This document shows, one piece after another, positions 51,143 through 60,176 of a DNA stretch of 64,000 bases. The notes below the pieces were generated by a model, which saw only the letters and a program-made list of their open reading frames with translations, ran no database searches and was not told the origin of the DNA. The stretch lies in contig JAWPMN010000001.1 of the NCBI GenBank assembly GCA_033344895.1, positions 4,573,962 through 4,637,961 on the forward strand, in the 5' to 3' direction. The stretch comes from Alphaproteobacteria bacterium. GTDB taxonomy: Bacteria > Pseudomonadota > Alphaproteobacteria > UBA8366 > Aestuariispiraceae. The position numbers were made by a program, and so were the translations under genes. Each line of letters opens with the position of its first letter. The first letter of the stretch is position 1.

Positions 51143-51675
51143 GCCGTCTTGCCGATGAAGCCTATCTGAAAGAGAGTTTCCGGGCCCTGAACCATCCTGA
51201 ACAGCTCGCGCTCTGGGCCATCCGGATGTGGGTACGGGCCTACCGGACCGAAGACCGCGAGGCGGCGGAGGCGATCCGTCACGGATTGATCCTGTCGGAC
51301 GTTCCCGACGGCACGGAGGCCGCGCTGGACCATTTCATGACGGTCCTGGCGGTCTCCACGCAGGTGTCGATCGACATCCGCTGCCCGAACTGCAAGAGCG
51401 TCAGCCAGGACGAACATCGCCTGATGGGGGCATTGGCCGCGATGCAGCAGACCGGGCGCCATGACCCGGCCGTACTGCCGATGGCGCCGGACCAGTACCT
51501 GTCGGTCTGGCTGCCGCCGGCGGCGATCCGGCTGTCCCGGATCCCGCTGCAGGCGCTTGCCCATGCCTTCATCGACGCCGAATTGCGGCTGCGCCCCCGT
51601 CCCTGGATCCTGCACACCGCCGCGGCCGGCGAGGCGATCGAGGGCCAAACCGCAACGGTCCACACCATTCATTGA
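51139..51675 (+). CDS. Hypothetical protein coupled to DUF2325
   Basis: This is a 178-aa soluble protein. It starts with TTG overlapping the DUF2325 TGA (TTGA). Features seen are ALNHPEQLALWAIRMWVRAY, a CPNC pair in DIRCPNCKSVSQDEHRLM, and WLPPAAIRLSRIPLQALAHA. No family recognised. Overlap with DUF2325 and the shared Fur-like site suggest a role in iron metabolism (inference). Confidence 0.8.
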   Translation: MSRLADEAYLKESFRALNHPEQLALWAIRMWVRAYRTEDREAAEAIRHGLILSDVPDGTEAALDHFMTVLAVSTQVSIDIRCPNCKSVSQDEHRLMGALAAMQQTGRHDPAVLPMAPDQYLSVWLPPAAIRLSRIPLQALAHAFIDAELRLRPRPWILHTAAAGEAIEGQTATVHTIH

Positions 51676-51685
51676 TTGCGACCAA

Positions 51686-51715
51686 CCGGGACCGGCCCGA
51701 CAAAGCCGGTCCCGG
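51686..51715 (+). terminator. Hairpin terminator of the DUF2325 operon
   Basis: CCGGGACCGGC and GCCGGTCCCGG form a perfect 11-bp stem with an 8-base loop, starting 10 bases after the stop codon at 51675. There is no U-tract, so efficiency is uncertain. Confidence 0.6.
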
Positions 51716-51858
51716 TAAGCCCGTCTCAGGACAGCCCCCCACATTGGTGTAGGCCACAGGTCTTTGGCACGAACACCGCTTCCCCGTTCGAGGCTCTGCA
51801 CAGGTCCTGCCTGGGTCCGGACGCTTTCCGACATCCCCCCGAACCCGGTACCGTCCGC

Positions 51859-51873
51859 TTAACCAATGGTTAG
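51859..51873. promoter_or_regulatory. CtrA-like site upstream of the first PAS gene
   Basis: TTAA-CCAATGG-TTAG matches the CtrA consensus TTAA-N7-TTAA in 7 of 8 fixed bases and includes the TTAACCA half-site. It is also a perfect dyad TAACCA-A-TGGTTA. The same element precedes the paralogous gene at 54207. Confidence 0.6.
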
Positions 51874-51935
51874 GGAGTATTCGCTACCTTTGGTACGGAG
51901 GTATGGGGCGTGCCGTTAGGGGGAATGTCTCCGAG

Positions 51936-52541
51936 ATGTCCGGTCAATTGTTCGACGCCGAGGGCGCAATGCGGCAAAATCCGCAGTTTCATGAATCCGA
52001 GGGACTGTTACCAACCCACCAGGAACATTACCGGCTGTCCGAATATCTGCTGCAGGCCGCCGGCGCAGACGGGATGATTGATTGGCGCGACGTGCGGCCG
52101 GAAGAGTTTCATCCGTCACTCTTCCCATCCCTTGTCATGTACGATGTTGTGTTGGATGAGAAAGGTACCCCTGCCGATTTCGTTTACCGGATCATGGGGA
52201 ACCGGCTGATCGAATTCTCCAAGGTAAACATGACCGGCAAGCCCCTGTCGACATTCCCCTACCCCAAGATCAGGGATACGGTGATGGAGATCGCCAAGCA
52301 GGCTCACACCTCCGGCCGTCCGATATTCTGCGCGACCTACGCCAATGTGGACGGTGACAAGACGTTGCTGACCGAACGCAGCATGTATCCCATCCGACGT
52401 AATGGCGGGCCGGCCATTCTGGGCCTGATTACCGTCACCAAACCACCGCCGCCCTATTCAGAGCTGTTCAAAGAGAAATTCCTTGAAGCGGCGGAGGACG
52501 ACTATTTCCGAATGCTGGATGCTCCGAATGCGTGGGCCTGA
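51936..52541 (+). CDS. PAS_5-type PAS domain protein (copy 1)
   Basis: This 201-aa cytoplasmic protein is a single PAS domain of the alphaproteobacterial PAS_5 type: WRDVRPEEFHPSLFPSLVMY, DFVYRIMGNRLIEFSKVNMT, LLTERSMYPIRRNG, and LGLITVTKPPPPY. It has no output domain. It shares most blocks with the protein encoded at 54207-54812 (LPTHQEHY, LSEYL, NMTGKPLS, LLTERS, YPIRRNG, LITVTKPP, AWA/AWV end), so the two arose by duplication. Start at 51936 gives the same length as the paralogue; an upstream frame from 51903 exists. A CtrA-like site precedes it. Confidence 0.82.
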   Translation: MSGQLFDAEGAMRQNPQFHESEGLLPTHQEHYRLSEYLLQAAGADGMIDWRDVRPEEFHPSLFPSLVMYDVVLDEKGTPADFVYRIMGNRLIEFSKVNMTGKPLSTFPYPKIRDTVMEIAKQAHTSGRPIFCATYANVDGDKTLLTERSMYPIRRNGGPAILGLITVTKPPPPYSELFKEKFLEAAEDDYFRMLDAPNAWA

Positions 52542-52548
52542 TTCGGCA

Positions 52549-53973
52549 TCATGCCGCCGGTAGGGAAACCGTCACTGTCGTGCCAAGCCCCAGTTTGCTG
52601 GTAATGGCCATTTTGCCACCGGCCTTGTCCAGCAAGGCCTTCACGATCGGAAGTCCCAACCCGACACCTTTTCGTGCAAGGTGAGGATTGTGCCCCAATT
52701 GGGTGAAGGGTTCGACGATGACGTCGATGTCTTCCGGGGCCAAGCCGATACCGGTGTCGATGAAATCGATGCACACCGCTTCACCGGCGCGATAGGCCCG
52801 CAAATCAACACGCCCACCATCCGCGGTAAACTTGACTGCGTTCGACAGGAGGTTGGACGCAATGCGGCTGAGAACGTGAGGGTCGACCAGTGGCACCGGA
52901 ACGGTTTTCGGTAGATGCAACTGGATCGCCACATTTCTACCGGCATTCGCGGCCCGAACCTCTGAGATGCAAGTGGACAATTCGCTTTCCAGGTCGATCA
53001 TGCGCGCCTGATGCGGCGTCTTGGAAAGTTCCACCGCCGAGAGGTCCAGAATGTCGTTCACCAGGGTCAGCATGTTGCTGCCGCTCGTGTGAATCAGTTC
53101 GGCATACTCAACGCAGCCTGCCGGGTCTTTGGCGCGCCCGACCTGCAGGCGCATCAGATCCGAAAACCCGAGAATTGAATTCAACGGTGTTCGCAGGTCA
53201 TGGCTCATACACGCCATGAAATCCGCCTTCACCCGCTCGGCGCGTTCTGCCCTCATGCGTTGCGCAATCAGGTCCCGCCGCTTCGCACGCAGTCTTTTCA
53301 AGGCCATGACCAGGCCAAGGCACGGCAAGCAAAGCAACAGCGCGATCGCGCCAGCCACAAGAACGCCAAGCGCCAGAAATTCCAGCCGGAAATGGCGAGT
53401 TGTCGCGGATTCATCCAGATAGACCTCCGCGACCCCTACGACCTCCCCTCCGACCCGAACCGGCACATAAGATTCCACATACACATCCGGTCGACCGTCC
53501 CGCTCATCCCCATCCTTTAGAAAGGATTGCGCAATGCCGGATCGCGCGACCTCGGCGGCAACGTCGGCATGATGATCCTTCGCCGTTGCCAAAGTGACGC
53601 CCGCATCGTCAGAAATCAGAAGCAATTGGCCATTGGTGTCGAACAGTTTGAACCGGAAGACCCCCGGTACGGACAAAGCCGCCTCCAATAGCCGCCGCTC
53701 GGCAGCCGAGGGTAGCTTTGCAGAAAAGAGTGTGGAGTCCGCTGCAATCCCATGACCGAAGAATTCCGCCCAGCCAACGGAGTTCGATTCGGCCTGTATG
53801 ACCGCCACGTCACGTGCCCGCGTCTCGAAATCTTCATAGAGCGCATAGACTGCAATTGCCACCAGTCCGAAATAGGACAGCGCGAGCGAAACCGCACGCA
53901 GACTAACGGCATGTAATGCTGGCAGTCGGAAAAACTTGACTGCACCCTCAGCATTGGAAGCAGTAATTGTCAC
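52549..53973 (-). CDS. Sensor histidine kinase with periplasmic sensor region
   Basis: This 474-aa inner-membrane kinase has a first helix (about 22-45), a periplasmic region (about 46-195, small-CACHE-like, with VRVGGEVVGVAEVYLDES near its end) and a second helix (about 198-222). A coiled linker leads to HisKA with the phospho-His in MSHDLRTPLNSILGF, then HATPase with LLSNAVKFT (N box), DTGIGLAPED (G1) and KGVGLGLPIVK (G2). There is no receiver domain. Its end lies seven bases from the end of the first PAS gene, so the two are convergent; the second PAS gene is divergent from it. The signal is unknown. Confidence 0.92.
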   Translation of the reverse strand: MTITASNAEGAVKFFRLPALHAVSLRAVSLALSYFGLVAIAVYALYEDFETRARDVAVIQAESNSVGWAEFFGHGIAADSTLFSAKLPSAAERRLLEAALSVPGVFRFKLFDTNGQLLLISDDAGVTLATAKDHHADVAAEVARSGIAQSFLKDGDERDGRPDVYVESYVPVRVGGEVVGVAEVYLDESATTRHFRLEFLALGVLVAGAIALLLCLPCLGLVMALKRLRAKRRDLIAQRMRAERAERVKADFMACMSHDLRTPLNSILGFSDLMRLQVGRAKDPAGCVEYAELIHTSGSNMLTLVNDILDLSAVELSKTPHQARMIDLESELSTCISEVRAANAGRNVAIQLHLPKTVPVPLVDPHVLSRIASNLLSNAVKFTADGGRVDLRAYRAGEAVCIDFIDTGIGLAPEDIDVIVEPFTQLGHNPHLARKGVGLGLPIVKALLDKAGGKMAITSKLGLGTTVTVSLPAA

Positions 53974-54045
53974 AATACAACCTGCCGTTTCTTCCCTTGA
54001 GGCGTCAGTATCGACCGCAATATTCTTCTTTTACCTCGAGATTCC

Positions 54046-54060
54046 TTAACCTCTGGTAAA
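54046..54060. promoter_or_regulatory. Degenerate CtrA-like site upstream of the histidine kinase
   Basis: TTAA-CCTCTGG-TAAA keeps the left half and the 7-base spacing but is weaker on the right. It lies 73 bases before the kinase start codon (minus strand) in the region shared with the divergent PAS gene. Confidence 0.4.
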
Positions 54061-54128
54061 ACAGATCACACAAGGCTCAGTTCCCCGGCTACTTGGAGAG
54101 GGCGGAGAATCGTCACGCAGGCCGTCTG

Positions 54129-54143
54129 TTAACCATTGGTTAG
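54129..54143. promoter_or_regulatory. CtrA-like site upstream of the second PAS gene
   Basis: TTAA-CCATTGG-TTAG contains the TTAACCAT half-site and the perfect dyad TAACCA-T-TGGTTA. It differs by one base from the site before the first PAS gene and lies 64 bases before the start codon at 54207. Confidence 0.62.
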
Positions 54144-54206
54144 GACGGCCTTGTTAGTCTTTTCCTCGAGGGGTGGGGAGCGACTGAAACCGAGGTTCGC
54201 TCCACA

Positions 54207-54812
54207 ATGTTCATTCAGACCATCGTCAGTGCCGCAACGGCCCGCGCAACGCCCCGACTCATCCCATCGAGCGATCTGCTTCCGACGCACCAGGAACATT
54301 ACTGGCTGTCGGAATATCTTTCCGGCCTGCCCGGCGACGGTGACATGCCAGACTGGCAGGACATACGTCCCGAAAACTTTCATCACTCCGTGTTCCCGAG
54401 CCTCGTCCTCTTCGATGTTGTCGAATCGGAGGATGGGACAGCCGCGGATTTCGTCTATCGCGTGATGGGGGAGAAACTGATCGAGTTTTCCAGAGTGAAC
54501 ATGACCGGCAAGCCGTTGTCGAAGTTTCCCTTCCTCAACATTCGGCGGAGCGTCACCGCTCTGGCACGGCGTGCGCATGAATCGTATCGTCCGGTATTTT
54601 CCTCGACCAAGGCCCGCTTCGATTATGAAAGGTCCCTCCTGACCGAGCGCAGCTTCTATCCGATCCGGCGGAACGGCCGCATCTGCATCCTGGCCCTGAT
54701 CACGGTCACCAAGCCGCCGATTCCCTTCGCCACCCTGTTCAGTACATCCACCCGGCCCCCGTCGGAAATCGAATCCTTCAGGGTTCTGGAGGCACCGCAC
54801 GCCTGGGTTTGA
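54207..54812 (+). CDS. PAS_5-type PAS domain protein (copy 2)
   Basis: This 201-aa protein is a paralogue of the one encoded at 51936-52541 with the same single PAS domain (DWQDIRPENFHHSVFPSLVL, DFVYRVMGEKLIEFSRVNMT, LLTERSFYPIRRNG). The region between the PAS core blocks has diverged (for example YANVDGDKT against KARFDYERS). It has no output domain, so it probably acts by protein contact or ligand sensing, perhaps with the kinase encoded between the two copies (inference). Confidence 0.82.
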   Translation: MFIQTIVSAATARATPRLIPSSDLLPTHQEHYWLSEYLSGLPGDGDMPDWQDIRPENFHHSVFPSLVLFDVVESEDGTAADFVYRVMGEKLIEFSRVNMTGKPLSKFPFLNIRRSVTALARRAHESYRPVFSSTKARFDYERSLLTERSFYPIRRNGRICILALITVTKPPIPFATLFSTSTRPPSEIESFRVLEAPHAWV

Positions 54813-54836
54813 GCGTAGTCGACGGCGCGAACAGAA

Positions 54837-54865
54837 AAGCCCCCGGCTCACTGGGCCGGGGGCTT
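54837..54865. terminator. Bidirectional terminator between PAS gene and clpA
   Basis: AAGCCCCCGGC and GCCGGGGGCTT form a perfect 11-bp stem with a 7-base loop. A T-rich tail follows on the plus strand (TTGTTCTTTC) and TTTTC follows on the minus strand, so it can stop both the PAS transcript and the clpA transcript. Confidence 0.88.
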
Positions 54866-54887
54866 GTTCTTTCAGGACGGTTTCGAC

Positions 54888-57233
54888 CTAGGCCTTCTCA
54901 CCGGTCTTTGGCACCGAACTGGAACCCTTGCCCTTCTTCCCCTTGGCCTTCTTGGCCGGAGCATCCGGGAAGGCGAAGCGAAGCTTGTCTTCGGACGCGT
55001 CGGCATCGACCAGGACATTGCCGCCATTGGCCAGTTTGCCGAACAACAGCTCTTCGGCCAGCGGTCGCTTGATGTGTTCCTGGATGATCCGGGCCAGCGG
55101 GCGGGCACCGTACAGGTCGCTGTAGCCCTTGTTGCCCAACCAGGCACGCGCCTCGTCGGTCAGTTCGATGGTCACATCGCGATCGGCGAGTTGCGCTTCC
55201 AGCTGGATCACGAACTTGTCGACGACCTGACCGATGACATCCTTCGACAACCGGGCGAAGGGGATCACGGCGTCCAGGCGATTGCGGAACTCCGGCGTGA
55301 ACAGTCGTTCGATCGCCTCGGTATCCTCGCCTTCGCGCTGCTCCCGGCCGAAACCGATGGCGGGCTTCGCCATGTCGGCGGCCCCGGCATTGGTGGTCAT
55401 GATCAGAACCACATTCCGGAAGTCGACCGACTTACCGTTATTGTCCGTCAGCTTGCCGTGATCCATGACCTGCAACAGGACGTTGAACAGATCCGGATGC
55501 GCCTTCTCGATCTCGTCGAGCAGCAGGACACAATGCGGCGTCTGATCGATAGCGTCGGTCAAAAGACCGCCCTGATCGAAGCCGACATAACCCGGGGGCG
55601 CGCCGATCAGACGGGACACCGTGTGCCGCTCCATATACTCCGACATGTCGAAGCGCTTCAGTTCGACGCCCATGGTTCGGGCCAGCTGCTTGGCGACCTC
55701 GGTCTTGCCGACGCCGGTCGGGCCGGAGAACAGGTAGGACCCGATCGGCTTTTCCGGTTCGCGCAGACCGGCACGCGCCAGCTTGATCGCCGAGGTCAGC
55801 GCATCGATCGCCTTGTCCTGGCCATAGACCATCGTCTTCAGGTCGGACTCCAGATTGGACAAGGCGTCGCGGTCGTCGCGGCTGACCTGTTTCGGGGGGA
55901 TACGGGCGATCTTGGCGACCACCGCCTCGACATCGCGGGTCCCGATCTGCTTCTTGCGCTTGCTTTCCGCCAGCAGCATCTGCGCCGCGCCGACCTCGTC
56001 GATCACGTCGATCGCCTTGTCCGGCAGCTTGCGGTCGTTGATGTAGCGCGACGACAGTTCCACCGCCGTCTTGATGGCATCATGGGTGTACTTCACCCGG
56101 TGGTGATCCTCGTAATATGGCTTCAGCCCCATCAGGATCTTGATTGCGTCATCAACGGACGGTTCGGTCACGTCGATCTTCTGGAAGCGGCGGGCAAGCG
56201 CCCGGTCCTTCTCGAAATGGCCGCGATATTCCTTGTAGGTCGTCGACCCAATGCAGCGCAGCGATCCGGACTGCAACGCGGGCTTCAGCAGATTGGATGC
56301 GTCCATAGCGCCGCCGGTCGTGGCACCGGCGCCGATCACGGTATGGATTTCGTCGATGAACAGGATGGCGCCTTCGGTCTGCTCCAATTCCTTCATCACC
56401 GCCTTCAGGCGTTCCTCGAAATCACCGCGATAGCGGGTCCCGGCCAGCAGCGCGCCCATGTCCAGCGAGAAGATCGTGCAGGTTGCCAGCACGTCCGGCA
56501 CGTCCAGTTCGACGATCCGCTTCGCCAGGCCCTCGGCGATAGCGGTCTTGCCGACACCGGGATCGCCGACCAGAAGCGGATTGTTCTTGGTCCGGCGGCA
56601 CAAGACCTGAATGACACGCTCGACTTCCTGCGTGCGCCCGATCAGCGGGTCGATCTTGCCTTCGCCTGCCTTGGCGTTCAGATCGACGCAATAGGCGTCC
56701 AGCGCCTCGTGCCCCGACTTGTTGACGTCTTCGGCCTTGGCATCTTCCTCCGTCCCGGACGGGGCCGCACTCGCAGCCGCCGGATCGGGCTCCTGCCCCG
56801 GCACCTTGGCGATGCCGTGCGAGATATAGTTCACCGCATCGAAGCGCGTCATGTCCTGAAGCTGCAGGAAGTAGACGGCGTGGCTTTCCCGCTCCGAGAA
56901 AATCGCGACCAGGACGTTCGCGCCGGTCACCTCTTCACGGCCGGACGACTGGACGTGAATCGCAGCGCGCTGCAGTACGCGCTGAAAACCGGCGGTCGGC
57001 TTCGGGTCCTCGTCCAGCAGCGTGACGAGATTGCTGAGGTCGTTGTCGATATAGTCCGACAGACTGCCGCCCAGCTTCTCGACATCGACCCCGCAGGCAC
57101 GCATGACGGCGACAGCGTCCTGATCTTCGGTCAGGGCGAGCAGCAGATGCTCCAAAGTCGCATATTCATGGCTGCGTTCCCCGGCGTGACCGAGGGCGCG
57201 ATGCAGAGTCTGTTCCAGAGCCTTGGATAACAT
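54888..57233 (-). CDS. clpA: ATP-dependent Clp protease ATP-binding subunit ClpA
   Basis: This 781-aa AAA+ unfoldase feeds substrates to ClpP. The ClpN domain opens with [17 protein letters not shown]. The first AAA+ module has Walker [19 protein letters not shown] and Walker [11 protein letters not shown]. The second has [19 protein letters not shown] and [12 protein letters not shown]. The C-terminus is basic. A linker in ClpN is rich in Ala/Pro/Glu. ATG at 57233 starts the conserved domain; the longer frame is ignored. clpS lies upstream on the same strand, as in most proteobacteria. Confidence 0.97.
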   Translation of the reverse strand: MLSKALEQTLHRALGHAGERSHEYATLEHLLLALTEDQDAVAVMRACGVDVEKLGGSLSDYIDNDLSNLVTLLDEDPKPTAGFQRVLQRAAIHVQSSGREEVTGANVLVAIFSERESHAVYFLQLQDMTRFDAVNYISHGIAKVPGQEPDPAAASAAPSGTEEDAKAEDVNKSGHEALDAYCVDLNAKAGEGKIDPLIGRTQEVERVIQVLCRRTKNNPLLVGDPGVGKTAIAEGLAKRIVELDVPDVLATCTIFSLDMGALLAGTRYRGDFEERLKAVMKELEQTEGAILFIDEIHTVIGAGATTGGAMDASNLLKPALQSGSLRCIGSTTYKEYRGHFEKDRALARRFQKIDVTEPSVDDAIKILMGLKPYYEDHHRVKYTHDAIKTAVELSSRYINDRKLPDKAIDVIDEVGAAQMLLAESKRKKQIGTRDVEAVVAKIARIPPKQVSRDDRDALSNLESDLKTMVYGQDKAIDALTSAIKLARAGLREPEKPIGSYLFSGPTGVGKTEVAKQLARTMGVELKRFDMSEYMERHTVSRLIGAPPGYVGFDQGGLLTDAIDQTPHCVLLLDEIEKAHPDLFNVLLQVMDHGKLTDNNGKSVDFRNVVLIMTTNAGAADMAKPAIGFGREQREGEDTEAIERLFTPEFRNRLDAVIPFARLSKDVIGQVVDKFVIQLEAQLADRDVTIELTDEARAWLGNKGYSDLYGARPLARIIQEHIKRPLAEELLFGKLANGGNVLVDADASEDKLRFAFPDAPAKKAKGKKGKGSSSVPKTGEKA

Positions 57234-57389
57234 GTAACGGCAGTCTCCTGGTTCGAGGAGCCGGCCCCTGAGGATTCCGTCCGTTGGCCGGCCCTGATGA
57301 CTCAAGTCTAATACGAGTCGGGTTAACGAAGTCCTTAAGACTCAGTTTGGAACGCGGAGCCTGCTATGCAAGTCCCGCGCCGGTTTTCC

Positions 57390-57773
57390 CTATTCCTTCT
57401 CCAGCGTACACTGGAGCGGGTGGCCTTCCTTGCGCGCCAGGTCCATGACCTGCGTCGCCTTCGTCTCCGCCACTTCATAAGTATAGACGCCGCAAACGCC
57501 GACACCGCGATTGTGGACATGCAGCATGATCTGCGTGGCCTCCTCGCGGCTCTTGTTGAACAGGCGCTCCAGGATGAAGACGACGAACTCCATCGGCGTG
57601 TAGTCGTCGTTCAGCATCAGCACCTTGTACATCGACGGCTTCTTGGTCTTCGGACGCGTCTTCGTGACGACGCCGGTACCGGGACCGCCGCCTTCATCAC
57701 CGTCCTTGCGGTCGTCCCTGTCCGGCCCGCCGTGAAGCGCCGCCCCGGGTTCCTGCCGCTGCCATTCCGTCAT
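57390..57773 (-). CDS. clpS: ClpAP adaptor protein ClpS
   Basis: This 127-aa adaptor delivers N-degron substrates to ClpA. The conserved core is [20 protein letters not shown] ([10 protein letters not shown] pocket), then [24 protein letters not shown] and a C-terminal [11 protein letters not shown]. An N-terminal disordered extension (about 45 residues, Gly/Asp-rich) is longer than in E. coli ClpS, as is common in alphaproteobacteria. It is 156 bases upstream of clpA. Confidence 0.95.
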   Translation of the reverse strand: MTEWQRQEPGAALHGGPDRDDRKDGDEGGGPGTGVVTKTRPKTKKPSMYKVLMLNDDYTPMEFVVFILERLFNKSREEATQIMLHVHNRGVGVCGVYTYEVAETKATQVMDLARKEGHPLQCTLEKE

Positions 57774-58005
57774 GTCTGTTCGACCGATCCTGACTCTTGT
57801 TGGAAAATCGGGTGAAGCCGCCTCGGGCCGGGATGCCCCGACCGACGGCCACTGCCTCAGTGCACCGCATTATATTGTGCGATTCAAGCGCATTCAAAGG
57901 GGGAGATCATGCCGAAGGACCGGTTGATCGGCGGCACCCGTCATGATGATCTGGTTAAGTCCCTGACTTTGGGGCTGCGGAAAGGTCCGTCTGACGGAGG
58001 CAGCG

Positions 58006-58386
58006 ATGAAATTTGATATTCAGGATCCGCCCCGCCCGTTCCGTGTGGGCGCCAAGGGCGACATCGAATTGCTGGATTGTGGCACGGTCCGACTGGCCCC
58101 GGATGAGCAGGTGACCTTTCGCACCGACAATCGGGGCGCCACCGCCTTTGACGTCACGCGCAAGGAATTCGGCTATTACGCATCCAATTCCCTGAATGGC
58201 ACGCTGCCGCGACAGGGATTGCGCGCCGCGCTATGCCGGAACGATGCCCATGGCCTCCTGTACATGCTGTTCGTCGAAAAGGGAAAAGAGAATCAGTACC
58301 GCAGCTACCTCGACGCCGAAGGCATGTCCCATCTGGGATGGATGGATGAACTGGATCCGGCCAGCCTGCCGACCCGCGCGCCCTGA
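58006..58386 (+). CDS. Conserved hypothetical protein
   Basis: This is a 126-aa soluble protein: DIELLDCGTVRLAPDEQVTF, FDVTRKEFGYYASNSLNGTL, then LRAALCRNDAHGLLYMLFVE and YLDAEGMSHLGWMDEL. The globular, beta-rich look and lack of a signal peptide suggest a cytoplasmic protein. I recall no named family; the layout is seen in related bacteria as uncharacterised. GGAGG precedes the ATG. Confidence 0.72.
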   Translation: MKFDIQDPPRPFRVGAKGDIELLDCGTVRLAPDEQVTFRTDNRGATAFDVTRKEFGYYASNSLNGTLPRQGLRAALCRNDAHGLLYMLFVEKGKENQYRSYLDAEGMSHLGWMDELDPASLPTRAP

Positions 58387-58391
58387 AACCA

Positions 58392-58441
58392 CGCCCAGAC
58401 TACGCGCCCCGGAATCCGTTCCCCCGGAGCCGGTCTGGGCG
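58392..58441. terminator. Hairpin between convergent genes
   Basis: CGCCCAGAC (58392-58400) pairs with GTCTGGGCG (58433-58441), and CCGG words inside can extend the fold. It lies between the end of the gene at 58386 and the end of marC at 58445. There is no U-tract, so termination is probable from position only. Confidence 0.4.
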
Positions 58442-58444
58442 GCA

Positions 58445-59095
58445 TCAGCCCTGCGGCGGCAGCAGTTCCAACAGGCCGAGGTCCTGGAACCCGCCCAGGA
58501 CGGCATCGACCGCGATGGTGGCCAGGATGATGCCCATCACGCGACTGACCACATTGGCACCGGTGTTTCCCAGCAGGGGTTTGAGCTTTGCGGCCATCAG
58601 CAGCAGAACCAGCGTAATTGCCATGACCCCCAGGAGCAGAACGCCCGTCGCGGCCTGCTCGGCAATCGGGGTTTCATGGTTGTCGGTCAACACGACAATG
58701 GCCAGCATCGCCCCGGGGGAAGCGATCGACGGCATCGCCATTGGAAAGACCGCGCCCGAAAGATAGTCCCTTTCCGCCTCCTTGATCTCGCGATCCGATT
58801 TCGCCTCGCCAAAGATCATGGTCATCGCAAACAGGAACAGAATGATACCGCCGGCAATCTGGAACGACCCGAACCGCAAACCGAGGGTCTCAAGCAGAAT
58901 CTGACCGCCGACCAGGAAGAGCAGCAGGACGATGGTCGCGATCAGGACCGCGCGCACGGCGAACTTGATGTGGAGATGTTTCGGCACCCGCGCCGTGGCG
59001 AAATAGAAGACCGGCAGGGACCCGATCGGATCCACCACCACCAGAATGGTGATGAATTCCCGCGCGAGTTCCGCCCAGTTTAGCCAATCCGGCAT
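58445..59095 (-). CDS. MarC family integral membrane protein
   Basis: This 216-aa protein has six helices and the MarC/UPF0056 pattern: REFITILVVVDPIGSLPVFY (VxDPIGSLP), FGSFQIAGGIILFLFAMTMI, FPMAMPSIASPGAMLAIVVL and LLGVMAITLVLLLMAA. Family members are six-helix membrane proteins whose transported compound is unsettled, with links to the NhaD/LysE-type clans. It is a single gene, convergent with the preceding one. Confidence 0.92.
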   Translation of the reverse strand: MPDWLNWAELAREFITILVVVDPIGSLPVFYFATARVPKHLHIKFAVRAVLIATIVLLLFLVGGQILLETLGLRFGSFQIAGGIILFLFAMTMIFGEAKSDREIKEAERDYLSGAVFPMAMPSIASPGAMLAIVVLTDNHETPIAEQAATGVLLLGVMAITLVLLLMAAKLKPLLGNTGANVVSRVMGIILATIAVDAVLGGFQDLGLLELLPPQG

Positions 59096-59193
59096 GCAAA
59101 AATCCTGATATCGACGTCAATCGGACGCGCGCGGCCCGCTCTCACGCATATATGCACCGATTCATGCAAAAAGGAGAGATCGCCGAGAAAAAA

Positions 59194-59466
59194 CTACTCC
59201 GTTCCGATCCGGGGTGGTCCGCCCTTCGCGGCCTGGCTCGGCCCAAAGGCCTTATCGAGGATCCGGGTCGAATCCTCCGCCAGGCGAATTGCCTCACTCA
59301 GATGCTCCAGAACCTTGATGTTGTTGGCAAGTACGTGCTGGGCCTCGGGGCGGACATCGTCGGTAATCTTGGTGCAGCGGATCAGAACGTCCTTCCGGAG
59401 CACGCGCAGAATCGTCTCGAGACGCTGACCGTCGGGATGCTCGTCGGAAACAAGAAAATGCGTCAT
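59194..59466 (-). CDS. Small conserved hypothetical protein
   Basis: This 90-aa soluble, mostly helical protein begins MTHFLVSDEHPDGQRLETIL and continues with VLRKDVLIRCTKITDD, then NNIKVLEHLSEAIRLAEDST. I know small proteins of this pattern (histidine and leucine-rich helices after a short beta start) in related genomes without function. High GC3 and absence of a better overlapping frame support it. Confidence 0.65.
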   Translation of the reverse strand: MTHFLVSDEHPDGQRLETILRVLRKDVLIRCTKITDDVRPEAQHVLANNIKVLEHLSEAIRLAEDSTRILDKAFGPSQAAKGGPPRIGTE

Positions 59467-59711
59467 TGGACGGTCTCCTCACCATGGTGTTCGAATTCGG
59501 ACATTCCCGATTGCCCCTGGATTGTCCCAGATTGCCTCTGGTCGCAGCATAGCCCCGTTCTCCCTCGGGCGTCGACAACGAGATTTTCCGCAGAAACCGG
59601 TTGCATTGCGGACCCTGCGCGGGTACAAGCCGCGCTCGATACGCAGATGAGAAGCCGTCGATACGGCGCCGTAGGCGCGACGCGACGCAGGAATTTTGGA
59701 GCGCGAGTGCG

Positions 59712-59933
59712 ATGAAAAAAGACATTCATCCGGAATACCACTGGATCACCGTCACCATGACCGACGGCACGAGCTACAAGACGCGCTCGACCTGGGGTTC
59801 CGAAGGCGACGAAATGAAGCTGGACATCGATCCGACCGGACATCCGGCCTGGACCGGCGGCACGGGCAAGCTGATGGCGTCCGGCCAGTTGGACCGCTTC
59901 AACAAGCGCTTCGCCGGTTTCGGCATCAAGTAA
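59712..59933 (+). CDS. rpmE: 50S ribosomal protein L31
   Basis: This 73-aa ribosomal protein begins [19 protein letters not shown] and has YKTRSTWG, then [18 protein letters not shown]. It lacks the CxxC zinc cysteines, so it is the zinc-free form of L31 in the usual alphaproteobacterial version. The ATG at 59712 follows GGAGCGCGAG. A terminator follows at 59960. Confidence 0.95.
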   Translation: MKKDIHPEYHWITVTMTDGTSYKTRSTWGSEGDEMKLDIDPTGHPAWTGGTGKLMASGQLDRFNKRFAGFGIK

Positions 59934-59959
59934 GCAGCGCTTGCTGGACGTGCGTTTCT

Positions 59960-59983
59960 GGGCGGCCCTCAGGCCGCCCTTTT
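59960..59983 (+). terminator. Intrinsic terminator of rpmE
   Basis: GGGCGGCC-CTCA-GGCCGCCC is a perfect 8-bp GC stem with a 4-base loop followed by TTTT, 26 bases after the rpmE stop. Confidence 0.92.
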
Positions 59984-60110
59984 CGCGTTCCGGGTCCAAT
60001 TTTTCCCTCTTGAACGACCAGAATTCTATTCCCATATCCGCTTGGCCGGAAGGCGCCGTGGAATGCCCAGCTTGGGGTTCCGATAAGCGGACCAACGCAA
60101 TTCGGCACAA

Positions 60111-60176
60111 CGGGAGACGCCGCCGTCATCGGGGCGTCTCGGGAAAAACTGGTATCGCTCAAGAAGGAGGATCACC
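60111..60176 (+). promoter_or_regulatory. ROSE-like RNA thermometer candidate
   Basis: The leader of hsp20 contains a strong hairpin (GAGACGCC 60114-60121 with GGCGTCTC 60133-60140). Next to the start codon is GGTATCGCTC (60151-60160), which can pair imperfectly with the ribosome site AAGGAGGATCACC. The TCGCT word opposite AGGAGG is the U(U/C)GCU signature of ROSE thermometers that control alphaproteobacterial small heat-shock genes. It is predicted to melt on heating. Confidence 0.5.

Noticed and set aside
54864..57230. A 788-codon open frame on the plus strand opposite clpA
   Set aside because: It mirrors clpA exactly, has no recognisable domain, and arises from the GC-rich codon pattern of the real gene on the other strand.
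57301..57345. CtrA-like site before clpA (TTAACGAAGTCCTTAA)
   Set aside because: The spacing between TTAA words is eight bases, not seven, and the half-site TTAACCAT is absent.
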